Positions 22,950 through 31,393 are shown, numbered from the stretch's first letter. The stretch: 64,000 nucleotides of DNA from Streptomyces omiyaensis (GCF_014650895.1 NZ_BMVV01000022.1:62001-126000), one strand, 5' to 3'. The notes: a model not told the origin generated them from the sequence alone. Program-made: numbers and translations.

Positions 22950-24500
22950 ATGCGCGGTGACCTGGAGTGGGGCACGATCCCCGGACTCGTGCGGGCGGCG
23001 GGGGAGCGGTACGGCGCGCGCGAGGCCGTCGCCGAGGGCCGCCACCGGATCTCGTACGCCGAGCTCGCCGCCCGCGTCGAGCGGTCCGCCGCCGCCTGCC
23101 TCGCCACCGGCGTACGGGCCGGGGACCGGGTCGCGATCTGGGCGCCCAACAGCCTCGACTGGATCGTCGCCGCCCTCGGCGCCGTCACCGCCGGCGCCGT
23201 CCTCGTCCCGCTCAACACCCGCTTCAAGGGCACCGAGGCCGCCGACGTCCTGGCCCGCTCCCGCGCCCGCCTCCTCTTCGTCACCGGCACCTTCCTCGGC
23301 ACCTCCTACGTCGCCTCGCTGCGCCGCGCCGGCGTGCCCCTGCCCCACCTGGAGCGGGTCGTCGTCCTCGGCGACACCGCGCCCGACGAGGCCGAGTGGA
23401 CCACCTGGAAGGCCTTCCTCGCCGAGGGCGACCGGGTCCCCGCCGCCCGCGTCCGGGCCCGCGCCGACGCCATCGACCCCGACGACCCCTCCGACATCGT
23501 CTACACCTCCGGCACCACCGGCCGCCCCAAGGGCGCCGTCATCGGCCACGCCCAGACCCTGCGCTGCTACGAGGAGTGGGCCGCCCTCGCCGGCCTCGCC
23601 GAGGGCGACCGCTACCTGGTGGTGAACCCCTTCTTCCACACCTTCGGCTACAAGGCGGGCGTCCTCGCCTGCCTGATGCGCGGCGCGGTGATCGTCCCGC
23701 AGCCCGTCTTCACCGTCGACACCGTCCTCGCCAACATCGCCGCCGAGCGGATCAGCGTGCTGCCCGGCCCGCCCACCCTCCACCAGTCGCTCCTCGACCA
23801 CCCGGCCCGCGCCGCCCACGACCTCACCAGCCTCCGCCTGGTCGTCACCGGCGCCGCCGTCGTCCCGCTGCTCCTCGTCGAGCGCCTCCGCTCCGAACTG
23901 GGCGTCGGCACCGTCCTCACCGCCTACGGCCTCTCCGAGGCGAGCGGCCTGGTCACCATGTGCCGCCGCGACGACCCGGACGAGACGATCGCCACCACCT
24001 CCGGCCGGGCCGTCCAGGGCACCGAGGTCCGCCTCTCCGGCTCGGGCGAGGTGCTGGTCAGGGGGCACAACGTGATGCGCGGCTACTTCGAGGACGAGGC
24101 GGCGACGGCCGCCGCGATCGACCCCGACGGCTGGCTGCGCACCGGCGACGTCGGCGTCCTCGACGAGGCGGGCAACCTGCGGATCACCGACCGCCTCAAG
24201 GACATGTTCATCGTCGGCGGCTTCAACGCCTACCCGGCCGAGATCGAGCAGCTCCTGGGCCTCCACCCGGACATCGCCGACGTCGCCGTCGTCGGCGTCC
24301 CCGACGCCCGGCTCGGCGAGGTCGGCAAGGCCTTCGCCGTCCGGCGGCCCGGTGCCCGGGTCACCGCGGACGACCTGATCGCCTGGTCGCGGCGGGAGAT
24401 GGCGAACTACAAGGTGCCCCGGCAGGTCGAGTTCGTCACGGAGCTGCCGAGGAACGCGAGCGGGAAGGTGGTCAAGGGGGAGCTGAGGAAGCGGGGTTGA
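22950..24500 (+). CDS. FadD3-like acyl-CoA ligase (AMP-forming)
   Basis: A 516-residue ANL ligase with Y-T-S-G-T-T-G-R-P-K-G (about 188-198), A-Y-G-L-S-E-A (about 324-330), D-G-W-L-R-T-G-D (about 393-400), and the C-terminal F-N-A-Y-P-A-E-I-E and N-A-S-G-K-V-V-K motifs carrying the catalytic Lys. In length and pattern it resembles the FadD3 branch, whose best known member activates a steroid-ring remnant acid. Its substrate here is unknown. It opens the catabolic set by forming the CoA ester and is divergent from the Ltp2-like operon, sharing two CTGACG operators. Confidence 0.87.
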   Translation: MRGDLEWGTIPGLVRAAGERYGAREAVAEGRHRISYAELAARVERSAAACLATGVRAGDRVAIWAPNSLDWIVAALGAVTAGAVLVPLNTRFKGTEAADVLARSRARLLFVTGTFLGTSYVASLRRAGVPLPHLERVVVLGDTAPDEAEWTTWKAFLAEGDRVPAARVRARADAIDPDDPSDIVYTSGTTGRPKGAVIGHAQTLRCYEEWAALAGLAEGDRYLVVNPFFHTFGYKAGVLACLMRGAVIVPQPVFTVDTVLANIAAERISVLPGPPTLHQSLLDHPARAAHDLTSLRLVVTGAAVVPLLLVERLRSELGVGTVLTAYGLSEASGLVTMCRRDDPDETIATTSGRAVQGTEVRLSGSGEVLVRGHNVMRGYFEDEAATAAAIDPDGWLRTGDVGVLDEAGNLRITDRLKDMFIVGGFNAYPAEIEQLLGLHPDIADVAVVGVPDARLGEVGKAFAVRRPGARVTADDLIAWSRREMANYKVPRQVEFVTELPRNASGKVVKGELRKRG

Positions 24501-24626
24501 GGGGCCGGTGGCCCGTCCGGACGCGGAGCCGACCGCTCACGGGGTGAAACCGGAGGGCAGCGTGTACACGTCATAAGGGCACGCCCCCCGCACCCCGTCC
24601 CCACCCTCCGAACCGAGGAGCACCAG

Positions 24627-25301
24627 GTGTCCACGCAGGAGTTCCCCCTCACGCTCACCCCGCAGCAGGCCGCCACCGGCGTCGTCATCCCGGTCACCCT
24701 GCCCGGCGGCCCCACTCGGCTCCACGTCCCGCCCTGCCGTCACGGCGACGTCATCCCGGTCTCGCTCGCCGGCGCGACCGTCCTCCTGCGCATCACCGTC
24801 GCGGGCGGCCAGGCCCCGCCGCGGCGCAGATCCGGCGTCGCGGGCTGCCTCGTCCCGCTCCTCGTCATCGGCGGGATCATCGGCGGCGCGTACCTCCTCG
24901 ACGCCAACGACAAGGACGACGCCGGCTCCCGGGGCCCCGGCCCCGTGCCCACCTTCTCGGTCTCGCCCTTCCCGAGCCTCGACCTCGACCTGCCCACCGA
25001 CCCCGCCGCCACCCCCACCGAGGAGGAGCCCGACCCGTACGAGAAGGGCACCTGCCTCAACGGCACCCTGCCGGACTCCGAGACCGCGCAGTCCGTCAGC
25101 GGCGTCGAGGAGGTCCCCTGCTCGGCCTCGGACGCCCACTACAAGGTCATCCAGACCTTCCCCTTCACCTCCGACATGAACAGGTGCAACGCCAACCCCA
25201 AGACGCAGTACGCCTTCTCGCACCGCTACACCATGAACGGCACCACGATCAGCGAGTACGTCTACTGCCTCGTCGGCCTCGGCTCCTACGCCCGGGGCTA
25301 G
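24627..25301 (+). CDS. single-pass membrane protein with extracytoplasmic Cys-containing domain, unknown function
   Basis: A 224-residue protein. Residues 1-62 form a small beta-rich cytoplasmic domain, 70-91 a single transmembrane helix (G-C-L-V-P-L-L-V-I-G-G-I-I-G-G-A-Y-L-L), then a Pro/Thr-rich linker and an outer domain with four Cys in G-T-C-L-N-G, V-P-C-S-A, N-R-C-N-A and V-Y-C-L-V. This layout resembles the LppU/SCO3897-type surface proteins of Streptomyces. GAGGAG is 6 bases before the GTG. Confidence 0.72.
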   Translation: MSTQEFPLTLTPQQAATGVVIPVTLPGGPTRLHVPPCRHGDVIPVSLAGATVLLRITVAGGQAPPRRRSGVAGCLVPLLVIGGIIGGAYLLDANDKDDAGSRGPGPVPTFSVSPFPSLDLDLPTDPAATPTEEEPDPYEKGTCLNGTLPDSETAQSVSGVEEVPCSASDAHYKVIQTFPFTSDMNRCNANPKTQYAFSHRYTMNGTTISEYVYCLVGLGSYARG

Positions 25302-25343
25302 GCACCGGGTGCCGGGTGCCGGGGCCGGCGGGCGTCCCGCCGG

Positions 25344-25475
25344 TCAGTCCGCGCGCAGGTCGCCGGAGGCGGCCGTACCGGTGATGTGCATGTCCGCGGA
25401 AGCGGGCGCGGCCGTGCCGAGGGCGAGGGCGACGGCGACGGCCGCGAGGGCGATGAGGCGCTGGGTGCCGCGCAT
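25344..25475 (-). CDS. small secreted peptide
   Basis: A 43-residue precursor. Residues 1-27 are a clear Sec signal peptide (R-L-I-A-L-A-A-V-A-V-A-L-A-L-G-T-A-A-P-A-S-A) with an A-S-A cleavage site, leaving a 16-residue product that begins D-M-H-I-T-G-T and ends G-D-L-R-A-D. GGAGGAG lies 6 bases before the ATG. It lies downstream of afsS on the same strand but beyond a terminator. The D-M-H word also occurs twice in afsS. The role is unknown. Confidence 0.65.
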   Translation of the reverse strand: MRGTQRLIALAAVAVALALGTAAPASADMHITGTAASGDLRAD

Positions 25476-25518
25476 GGATGACTCCTCCGGAACGGGTGGT
25501 GATCGGGCGGACCGATCC

Positions 25519-25544
25519 TCGCGGGCGGGATTTCCCGCCCGCGA
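25519..25544. terminator. hairpin upstream of the secreted-peptide gene
   Basis: TCGCGGGCGGGA (25519-25530) pairs perfectly with TCCCGCCCGCGA (25533-25544) with only two bases between. It lies 43 bases upstream of the peptide start and may be a terminator or a protein-binding dyad. Confidence 0.5.
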
Positions 25545-25582
25545 AGTGGAACGTCCTACTTCGTCAGGTGGCCGGAACGTGC

Positions 25583-25614
25583 GGAAGGGGCCGGGCGGCT
25601 GCCCGGCCCCTTCC
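25583..25614. terminator. terminator after afsS
   Basis: A perfect 14-bp stem, GGAAGGGGCCGGGC with GCCCGGCCCCTTCC, around a four-base loop lies 167 bases beyond the afsS stop on the minus strand. Confidence 0.78.
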
Positions 25615-25780
25615 GTCGGCGGTCCGATCGCGTCGCGCGGCCCCTGCCGGACGAATCCCCCCTGGTTCCGTCCGGAGTCCCCCGGGACCGTGCTGTTCCC
25701 CCGTCGAGCGGACCCCCTGTGGGTGGCACCGGCGGCTCCCCCGAAGTCGCCGCCGGCGCCGTCATCCCCGTGGGGAGTGG

Positions 25781-25990
25781 TTACGGGGCCGGAGCCTCGT
25801 GGCCGTCGCCGACGACCTTCTCGGTGATGGCGTCGACGGCCGGCTCCGAGGTGGCGTGCATGTCCTTGGTGGTGATGTCCGCGTCGCCCGGGCCCGTGAT
25901 CTTGTCGGTGATGGCGTCGACGGCGGGCGTCGAGGTGGCGTGCATGTCCAGGGGCTTGATGATCGGGTCCTGCTTCAGCGGATCGGTCAT
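25781..25990 (-). CDS. afsS: AfsS-like small regulator protein
   Basis: A 69-residue acidic protein with a duplicated motif: P-L-D-M-H-A-T-S-T-P-A-V-D-A-I-T (residues 13-28) and T-K-D-M-H-A-T-S-E-P-A-V-D-A-I-T (41-56). AfsS of S. coelicolor is known for tandem T-x-x-D-N-H-M-P-x-x-P-A repeats, and it lies directly downstream of afsR in the same direction, exactly as here. AfsS is the target of AfsR and raises antibiotic production by an unresolved mechanism. GGAGTTG is 6-7 bases before the ATG. The repeat wording differs (D-M-H-A-T instead of D-N-H-M-P), so the name rests on motif and position together. Confidence 0.78.
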   Translation of the reverse strand: MTDPLKQDPIIKPLDMHATSTPAVDAITDKITGPGDADITTKDMHATSEPAVDAITEKVVGDGHEAPAP

Positions 25991-26027
25991 GCTCGTCAAC
26001 TCCTGCGTGTGAGATAAGAGGTGTGAG

Positions 26028-26072
26028 GGGATTCGGCCAATCGTTCCCCCGTGGACCGACTGGCCGAATCCC
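26028..26072. other. inverted repeat between afsR and afsS
   Basis: GGGATTCGGCCA (26028-26039) pairs perfectly with TGGCCGAATCCC (26061-26072) across a 21-base loop. It could end afsR transcription or fold in the afsS 5' untranslated region. A -10-like TAGGGT on the minus strand near 26086-26091 would put it inside the afsS leader. Confidence 0.5.
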
Positions 26073-26219
26073 TCGCGGCCGATCACCCTAACCCCCAGGA
26101 TTCCCGGCACCTTCACAGTCCGCCTGCCCCCCGACGCGGCGGCCTGCGGTGAGTAAGAGCATGCCGGGTGGCGATAAACGAACGATGAACGCGCTGGCGG
26201 CGACGGTTCCGAGCGGCCC

Positions 26220-29200
26220 CTAGGCCGCCTTGGCCGGCGCGAGCAGCGCCCGTACCTGCTCCGCCTCCGCGGCCCCGAGGGAGTCGAAGACGCCCAGCGC
26301 CTCCTGCCAGCACGCCTCCGCGCGCCCGGTCTGTCCGAGGCGGTAGAGGGCGCGGCCGAGGACGGTCAGCACGTTGGCCCGCCGCCATTCGCCCCCGATG
26401 CCCCGGAGGACGGTGAGCGCCATCTCGGCGTTGGACGCCCCCTGGGCGTACCGGTGGGCGGCGAGGTCGACCTCGGAGAGCCGGAAGAGCGTCATCCCCT
26501 CCCACAGGCGCTGGCGGCTGTCGGCGAAGACGGCGAGGGCCTCCCGCAGGCGTTCGCCCGCCGCGGCGAGCTGGTTGTCCTGGGTGAGCGCCAGGCCCAG
26601 CGCGTACCTTCCGTTGGCGCCGCGCAGGGCGTGTCCCATGCAGTCGTATATCTCGGTGCCGCGCAGGGACAGTTCGATGGCGCTCGACGTGCGGCCCATG
26701 GCGAGGTGCATGCGGGAGAGGTTGCACAGGGCGCTGGCCTCGCCGGGCTCGTCGCCGATCTGCCGGAACCGCTCGATGGCCTGGGTGAGGTACTGCTCCC
26801 CCTCGGCGAAGCGGTTCTGGTAGAGCGCGATGATGCCCCGGGCGTTGGCGGACCAGCAGGCCGGCACGGGGTCGCCGGCCCGCTCCGCGCAGGGGAGCGC
26901 CAGCTCGGCGTCGCGGTCGGCCTCCTGGAAGCGGCCGGCGGTGTGGTGCACTCCGGCGAGGACCATCAGGGCGCGGCCCTCGGCCCGGTCGTCCCGGAGG
27001 GCGCGGGCGGCGTCCCGGACGACGGCGCCCGTCGCCTCGAACTCCCGCGAGTTGGCGCCGGACTCGCCGAGGTCCAGCGACGCCCACAGCAGGTCGACCG
27101 CGCGGCGCAGGGTGGCCGGCGCGGCGGCGGACTGGCGGACGCAGGCGAGGAGGCAGTGGGACTCGGCGTAGAGCCAGTCCTGGGCGTCGTGGCGGTCGGT
27201 GAAGGAGAGGCCGTCGTACTCGGTGGGTTCCAGGTGGTCGACGAGCCGGTCGCCGGGGCGCTCGATGGCGTACACCCGGGCGGCGGTCGACAGGTAGAAG
27301 TCGAGGAGGCGCGAGAGGGCCGCGCCCTTCTCGGCCGGGGGGTGCTCGTCGCGGTCGGCGCAGGCGCGGGCGTAGAGGCGGACCAGGTCGTGGTAGCGGT
27401 AGCGGCCGGGGGCCGCCGACTCCAGGAGGGAGGTGTCGACGAGGGCCTCCAGGAGGTCCTCGGCGTCCCACAGGGGGAGGTCGAGGACGGCCGCCGCGGC
27501 GGCCAGGGAGATGTCGGGGCCGTCGGCGAGGCCCAGCAGGCGGAAGGCGCGGGCCTGGGCCGGCTCCAGCTGGCCGTAGCCGAGCTCGAAGGTGGCCTTG
27601 ACCGCGAGGTCGCCCGCCTGGAGCTCGTCGAGGCGGCGGCGCTCGTCGGCCAGCTTCGCGGCCAGGACGGAGACCGTCCAGGTGCGGCGGGCGGCGAGCC
27701 GCGAGGCGGCGATGCGGAGGGCGAGGGGGAGGAAGCCGCAGGCGGCGACGACGTCGAGGGCCGCCTCCCGCTCGGCCCGCACCCGCTCCTCGCCGACGAT
27801 CCGGGTGAAGAGCTGGAGGGCCTCCTCGGGGGACATCACGTCGAGGTCGACCAGGTGCGCGCCGGCGAGGTCGACCATGCGGATGCGGCTGGTGACGAGC
27901 GCCGCGCAGCCCGCGGTGCCGGGCAGCAGGGGGCGGATCTGGGCGGCGTCGCGCGCGTTGTCGAGCAGGATCAGGACGCGGCGGCCGTCGAGGGTGGAGC
28001 GGTAGAGGGCGGCCCGGTCCTCCAGGGAGTCGGGGATGGCCGAGTCGGGGGTGCCGAGGGCGCGGAGGAAGGAGCCGAGGACGGTCTCGGGCGACGCGGC
28101 GCGGGCGCCGGCCCCCTGGAGGTCGACGTACAGCTGGCCGTCGGGGAAGTGCGGGCGGGCCTCGTGGGCCACGTGGACGGCGAGCGTGGTCTTGCCGACG
28201 CCGCCGATCCCGGCGAGCGCGGAGACCGCCATGACGGAGCCCTCGGCGGTCGCCAGGCGGGCGCCCAGCTCCCGGACGAAGGCGGCCCGGCCGGTGAAGT
28301 CGGCGACGGTCGCCGGGAGCTGGGCGGGCCGGGAGACCGTGGCCGCGGCCGGGGCGGACTCCTCGACGGGGCGGGCCAGCTCGGCGTCGCCCTGGAGGAT
28401 GCGCTGCTGGAGGCGGGAGAGTTCGGGGGTGGGGTCGACGCCGAGCTCGTCGGCGAGGAGCCGGCGGGTGTCGGCGTAGACGGCGAGCGCCTCCGCCTGC
28501 CGGCCGCTCCGGTAGAGCGCGAGCATCAGCAGCTCGCGCAGCCGTTCGCGCAGCGGGTGCGCGGCGGTGAGCGCGGTCAGTTCGGAGACGGCCTCGGCGT
28601 GCGCGCCGATCTCCAGGTCGACGTCGACGCGGGTCTCCAGGAGGGTGAGCCGCCACTCCTCCAGGCGGGTCCGCTGGGCGTCGGCGTACGGCCCGGGGAC
28701 GGAGGCGAGGACCTCGCCGTCCCACAGGTCGAGGGCCTCGGCGAGCCGGGCCCGGGCGGCGGTGCGGTCGCCGCCGGCCCGCAGCTTCTCGGCCTCGGCG
28801 CCGAGCTCCTGGGCGCGGGTGAGGTCGAGCGCGGTGGTGCGCAGGGCGTAGCCGCCGGACTCGCTGACCAGCACCTCGGCGCCGAGGACCTTGCGGAGCC
28901 GGGAGGCGTAGGTGCGGAGCGCGGCGAGCGCCTGCGAGGGGGGTTCCTCGCCCCACAGCGCGTCGATGAGCTCGGCCGCGGTGGCGGTGCGGCCGCCGCG
29001 CAGGAGCAGCGCGGCGAGCAGGGCCCGCTGCTGCGGCGAGCCGGTGGCCAGGGCCTCCCCGTCCCGCCAGGCCCGCACGGGCCCGAGCACCCCGAACCGG
29101 AGCCCGGTGGGGGCTGCGGCCGTGCCGGGGGCGGTGCCGCTCGCACGGGGGGTGCCGGAGGCGGAGGCGGCGTCGGCGGCGGTCCCGCTCTCGTCGGCAG

Positions 29201-29405
29201 CGGTTCCGGTGGCCCCGGCAGCGGCGGTCGGCGGCTCGGGCCGGGCTTCCGCGGTCGCCCGGTCGTCGGCCCGGCCGGCCGCCGGGCCCGCCGTCGTCCG
29301 CGTGCCCGCCTGTCCCGGCCGCTGCCGGGGCACGCCGAACTGCTTCCCGGCCCCGTCCCCGCCGGGGCCCTGCGTCGGGACGCGCGGTCCGTTGTCCTGC
29401 CCCAT
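26220..29405 (-). CDS. afsR: AfsR: SARP-NB-ARC-TPR global regulator
   Basis: A 1061-residue protein. After a disordered N-terminus (1-100) come the SARP winged helix (about 100-200, L-R-F-G-V-L-G-P-V-R-A-W), the BTAD domain (about 205-340) and an NB-ARC ATPase with the P-loop G-I-G-G-V-G-K-T-T-L-A near residue 400. The L-L-D-N-A-R-D Walker B and L-V-T-S-R-I-R-M follow, and TPR repeats run from about 800 to the end. AfsR integrates Ser/Thr kinase signals and activates afsS. The downstream repeat protein confirms identity over other large SARPs. GGGGGAG lies 2-3 bases before the ATG. It is slightly longer than the S. coelicolor protein because of the N-terminal extension. Confidence 0.9.
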   Translation of the reverse strand: MGQDNGPRVPTQGPGGDGAGKQFGVPRQRPGQAGTRTTAGPAAGRADDRATAEARPEPPTAAAGATGTAADESGTAADAASASGTPRASGTAPGTAAAPTGLRFGVLGPVRAWRDGEALATGSPQQRALLAALLLRGGRTATAAELIDALWGEEPPSQALAALRTYASRLRKVLGAEVLVSESGGYALRTTALDLTRAQELGAEAEKLRAGGDRTAARARLAEALDLWDGEVLASVPGPYADAQRTRLEEWRLTLLETRVDVDLEIGAHAEAVSELTALTAAHPLRERLRELLMLALYRSGRQAEALAVYADTRRLLADELGVDPTPELSRLQQRILQGDAELARPVEESAPAAATVSRPAQLPATVADFTGRAAFVRELGARLATAEGSVMAVSALAGIGGVGKTTLAVHVAHEARPHFPDGQLYVDLQGAGARAASPETVLGSFLRALGTPDSAIPDSLEDRAALYRSTLDGRRVLILLDNARDAAQIRPLLPGTAGCAALVTSRIRMVDLAGAHLVDLDVMSPEEALQLFTRIVGEERVRAEREAALDVVAACGFLPLALRIAASRLAARRTWTVSVLAAKLADERRRLDELQAGDLAVKATFELGYGQLEPAQARAFRLLGLADGPDISLAAAAAVLDLPLWDAEDLLEALVDTSLLESAAPGRYRYHDLVRLYARACADRDEHPPAEKGAALSRLLDFYLSTAARVYAIERPGDRLVDHLEPTEYDGLSFTDRHDAQDWLYAESHCLLACVRQSAAAPATLRRAVDLLWASLDLGESGANSREFEATGAVVRDAARALRDDRAEGRALMVLAGVHHTAGRFQEADRDAELALPCAERAGDPVPACWSANARGIIALYQNRFAEGEQYLTQAIERFRQIGDEPGEASALCNLSRMHLAMGRTSSAIELSLRGTEIYDCMGHALRGANGRYALGLALTQDNQLAAAGERLREALAVFADSRQRLWEGMTLFRLSEVDLAAHRYAQGASNAEMALTVLRGIGGEWRRANVLTVLGRALYRLGQTGRAEACWQEALGVFDSLGAAEAEQVRALLAPAKAA

Positions 29406-29524
29406 GGCTCCCCCTGCCCCTACCGGTGGTATCGCCCCGGACAGTCTGCCTTGTCCGGACGGAGCCCGTCAGCATAGGGGCGCCGTTGTGGGAGAGCTGT
29501 GACCGGACCCGGCCGTCCCGATAG

Positions 29525-29553
29525 CTGACGGTTCGTCAGATCGACGCTACCGT
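29525..29553 (+). promoter_or_regulatory. operator-promoter of the amidohydrolase gene
   Basis: CTGACGGTTCGTCAG (29525-29539) is a perfect copy of the shared palindrome. Its first half, CTGACG, is a good -35 and is 17 bases from TACCGT (29548-29553), which lies 7 bases before the ATG at 29561. The repressor would sit on the -35 of a leaderless promoter. Confidence 0.8.
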
Positions 29554-29560
29554 GAAGGGC

Positions 29561-30787
29561 ATGGAGACCCAGGAGAGCTTCCCCAGGATCATCTCGGTGG
29601 ACGACCACACCGTGGAGCCCCCGCACGTCTGGCGGGACCGGCTCCCGTCCCGGTACCGCGACACGGGCCCCCGGATCGTCCGCGCCCCGCTGAAGGAGAT
29701 GACCTTCCTCGGCGGCAGGTTCGCGCCCGTCATGGGGGTCCCCGGCGACGACGGCCCGATCGGCGACTGGTGGGTCTACGAGGACCTGCACCGGCCGCTG
29801 ACCAGGCTCGACACGGCCGTCGGCTACGACCGCGACGAGATACGCCTCGAAGTCATCACCTACGAGCAGATGCGGCCGGGCTCCTTCTCCGTCCCCGACC
29901 GGCTCGCCGACATGGACGTCAACCACGTCCAGTCGGCGCTCTGCTTCCCGACCTTCCCGCGCTTCTGCGGCCAGACCTTCACCGAGGCCTCCGACCGCGA
30001 GCTGGGCCTGCTCTGCGTGCGCGCCTACAACGACTGGATGGTCGAGGAGTGGTGCGGGCCCGAGGCGCGCGGCCGCCTGATCCCGCTCACCCTCGTCCCG
30101 CTCTGGGACCCCGAACTGGCCGCCGCCGAGGTGCGGCGGAACGCCGCCCGGGGGGTCCGCGCCGTCGCCTTCTCCGAGATCCCGCCGCACCTGGGGCTGC
30201 CCTCGGTCCACACCGACCACTGGGACCCCTTCCTCCGGGCCTGCGACGAGACCGGCACGGTCGTCGCGATGCACATCGGCTCGTCCAGCCGGATGCCGTC
30301 CACCTCGGCGGACGCCCCGCCGGCGGTCGGCTCCACGATCACCTTCGCCAACTGCTGCTTCTCGATGGTCGACTGGCTGATGAGCGGCAAGTTCGAGCGC
30401 TTCCCGAACCTGCGGATCATGTACGCGGAGGGCCAGATCGGCTGGATCCCGTACATCCTGGAGCGGGCGGACGTGGTCTGGGAGGAGAACCGCGCCTGGG
30501 GCGGGGTCGCCGACAAGGTCACCCGCCCGCCGTCGGAGCTCTTCGCCGGGCACGTCTTCGGCTGCTTCTTCGACGACGCCTTCGGGCTGCGCAACCTCGA
30601 CGCGATCGGCGCCGGGAACGTCCTGTACGAGACGGACTACCCGCACTCCGACTCGACCTGGCCGAAGTCGAAGGAGGTCGGCGAGGCGCAGATGGGCCAC
30701 CTGGCCCCGGACGTCGTCGACCGGATCGTGCGCGGCAACGCCATCGACCTGCTGGGCCTGAGTCCGGAGGGCCTCTGGCGGCCCTGA
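29561..30787 (+). CDS. amidohydrolase family protein (TIM-barrel, ACMSD-like)
   Basis: A 408-residue metal-dependent hydrolase or decarboxylase of the amidohydrolase_2 family. The N-terminal I-I-S-V-D-D-H-T-V-E-P-P-H replaces the usual D-x-H metal motif with D-D-H. V-V-A-M-H-I-G-S-S-S supplies the barrel His, and Y-E-T-D-Y-P-H-S-D-S supplies the late Asp. It could hydrolyse a ring or decarboxylate an acid within the pathway. No ribosome site is present; the -10 is 7 bases away, so the mRNA is probably leaderless. It is controlled by a perfect CTGACG operator. Confidence 0.86.
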   Translation: METQESFPRIISVDDHTVEPPHVWRDRLPSRYRDTGPRIVRAPLKEMTFLGGRFAPVMGVPGDDGPIGDWWVYEDLHRPLTRLDTAVGYDRDEIRLEVITYEQMRPGSFSVPDRLADMDVNHVQSALCFPTFPRFCGQTFTEASDRELGLLCVRAYNDWMVEEWCGPEARGRLIPLTLVPLWDPELAAAEVRRNAARGVRAVAFSEIPPHLGLPSVHTDHWDPFLRACDETGTVVAMHIGSSSRMPSTSADAPPAVGSTITFANCCFSMVDWLMSGKFERFPNLRIMYAEGQIGWIPYILERADVVWEENRAWGGVADKVTRPPSELFAGHVFGCFFDDAFGLRNLDAIGAGNVLYETDYPHSDSTWPKSKEVGEAQMGHLAPDVVDRIVRGNAIDLLGLSPEGLWRP

Positions 30788-30814
30788 GGCGCGGGGCGGG
30801 CGGCGGTCCGCTCG

Positions 30815-31204
30815 GACCTCGACCACCCGGACACCGGGCCCGCAGAGCACTGTCAGGTCTTCCGGATCCGAGGTCAGGACCGTCACCGGGGCCGGAGACG
30901 CCGGCGCGGTCGCGGCCACGAGGGCGTCCAGGGCGTACTTGTGGCCGTGCAGTCCGGCGTCCGCCGGCAGTGCGCAGGCCGAGCGGGCGATCGCCTCGCT
31001 CGGCGGGATGACGTTCAGCCGCGACACGGCGTAGTCGAAGCGGGCCTGGGGCACCCGGGGATCCCGGGCCTCCACCGGAGTGACGGAGCCGGTGACGACC
31101 CGGATGTCCCCGGCCTCGGCCGCCCCCGGCCGTTCGAGGAGGTCGGCGGAGCGCCGCACGAGCAGCGAAAGGCCCTCGCGGTCCAGGACGAGGGTCCCGC
31201 TCAC
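30815..31204 (-). CDS. PIN-domain (VapC-like) toxin; normal stop codon missing
   Basis: The first 130 residues form a complete PIN-like domain: L-V-L-D (D8), T-P-V-E-A-R (E46), H-K-Y-A-L-D-A-L-V-A-A-T-A (D93) and T-S-D-P-E-D-L (D113) supply the four acidic metal ligands of these RNases. The domain ends at V-R-V-V-E-V, where such proteins usually stop, but no stop codon occurs. The frame stays open on to 29420, antisense to the whole amidohydrolase gene. The end given is the domain end, not a stop. Its GTG overlaps the stop of the presumed antitoxin (GTGA). Either a recent loss of the stop or a sequencing frameshift would explain this. Confidence 0.6.
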
Positions 31205-31362
31205 GCGGCGTCCGCCGCCTTCGCGGCCCCACGGCGGAGGAGGGCGCGCTTCGCCTCGACGGCGGCGGCATCGGCAGGGCCGATCTCCGCCTCGGCGTCC
31301 TCGATCAGTTCACGCAGCCGCGCCCGCACCCCCTTGCCTGACGGCCCGTCAGGGTCCAGCAT
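31201..31362 (-). CDS. probable antitoxin partner of the PIN protein
   Basis: A 53-residue protein rich in Ala, Arg and Glu (R-A-R-L-R-E-L-I-E-D-A-E-A-E-I ... A-K-R-A-L-L-R-R-G-A), probably two helices. It is coupled to the PIN gene by a GTGA overlap, the usual antitoxin-first order. No ribosome site is clear. The codons for D-P-D-G-P-S-G near its start contain a perfect CTGACG palindrome, so its coding sequence doubles as an operator. The antitoxin call is from context. Confidence 0.5.
   Translation of the reverse strand: MLDPDGPSGKGVRARLRELIEDAEAEIGPADAAAVEAKRALLRRGAAKAADAA
31338..31352. promoter_or_regulatory. CTGACG palindrome inside the antitoxin coding sequence
   Basis: CTGACGGCCCGTCAG, 12 of 12 fixed positions, 41 bases from the next copy. 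It lies within the minus-strand antitoxin gene and upstream of the plus-strand LLM gene. Confidence 0.78.
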
Positions 31363-31378
31363 GGCCCCGGCGCCATAA

Positions 31379-31393
31379 CTGACGCAGCGTCAG
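31379..31393. promoter_or_regulatory. CTGACG palindrome upstream of the LLM-SDR operon
   Basis: CTGACGCAGCGTCAG, 12 of 12 fixed positions, ends 15 bases before the LLM start and directly abuts its ribosome site GGAGGGGG. Confidence 0.85.

Noticed and set aside
25551..25567. Further CTGACG regulon half-sites (also near 30851 and 50601)
   Set aside because: Only one half of the palindrome is present, which is expected often by chance in this composition.
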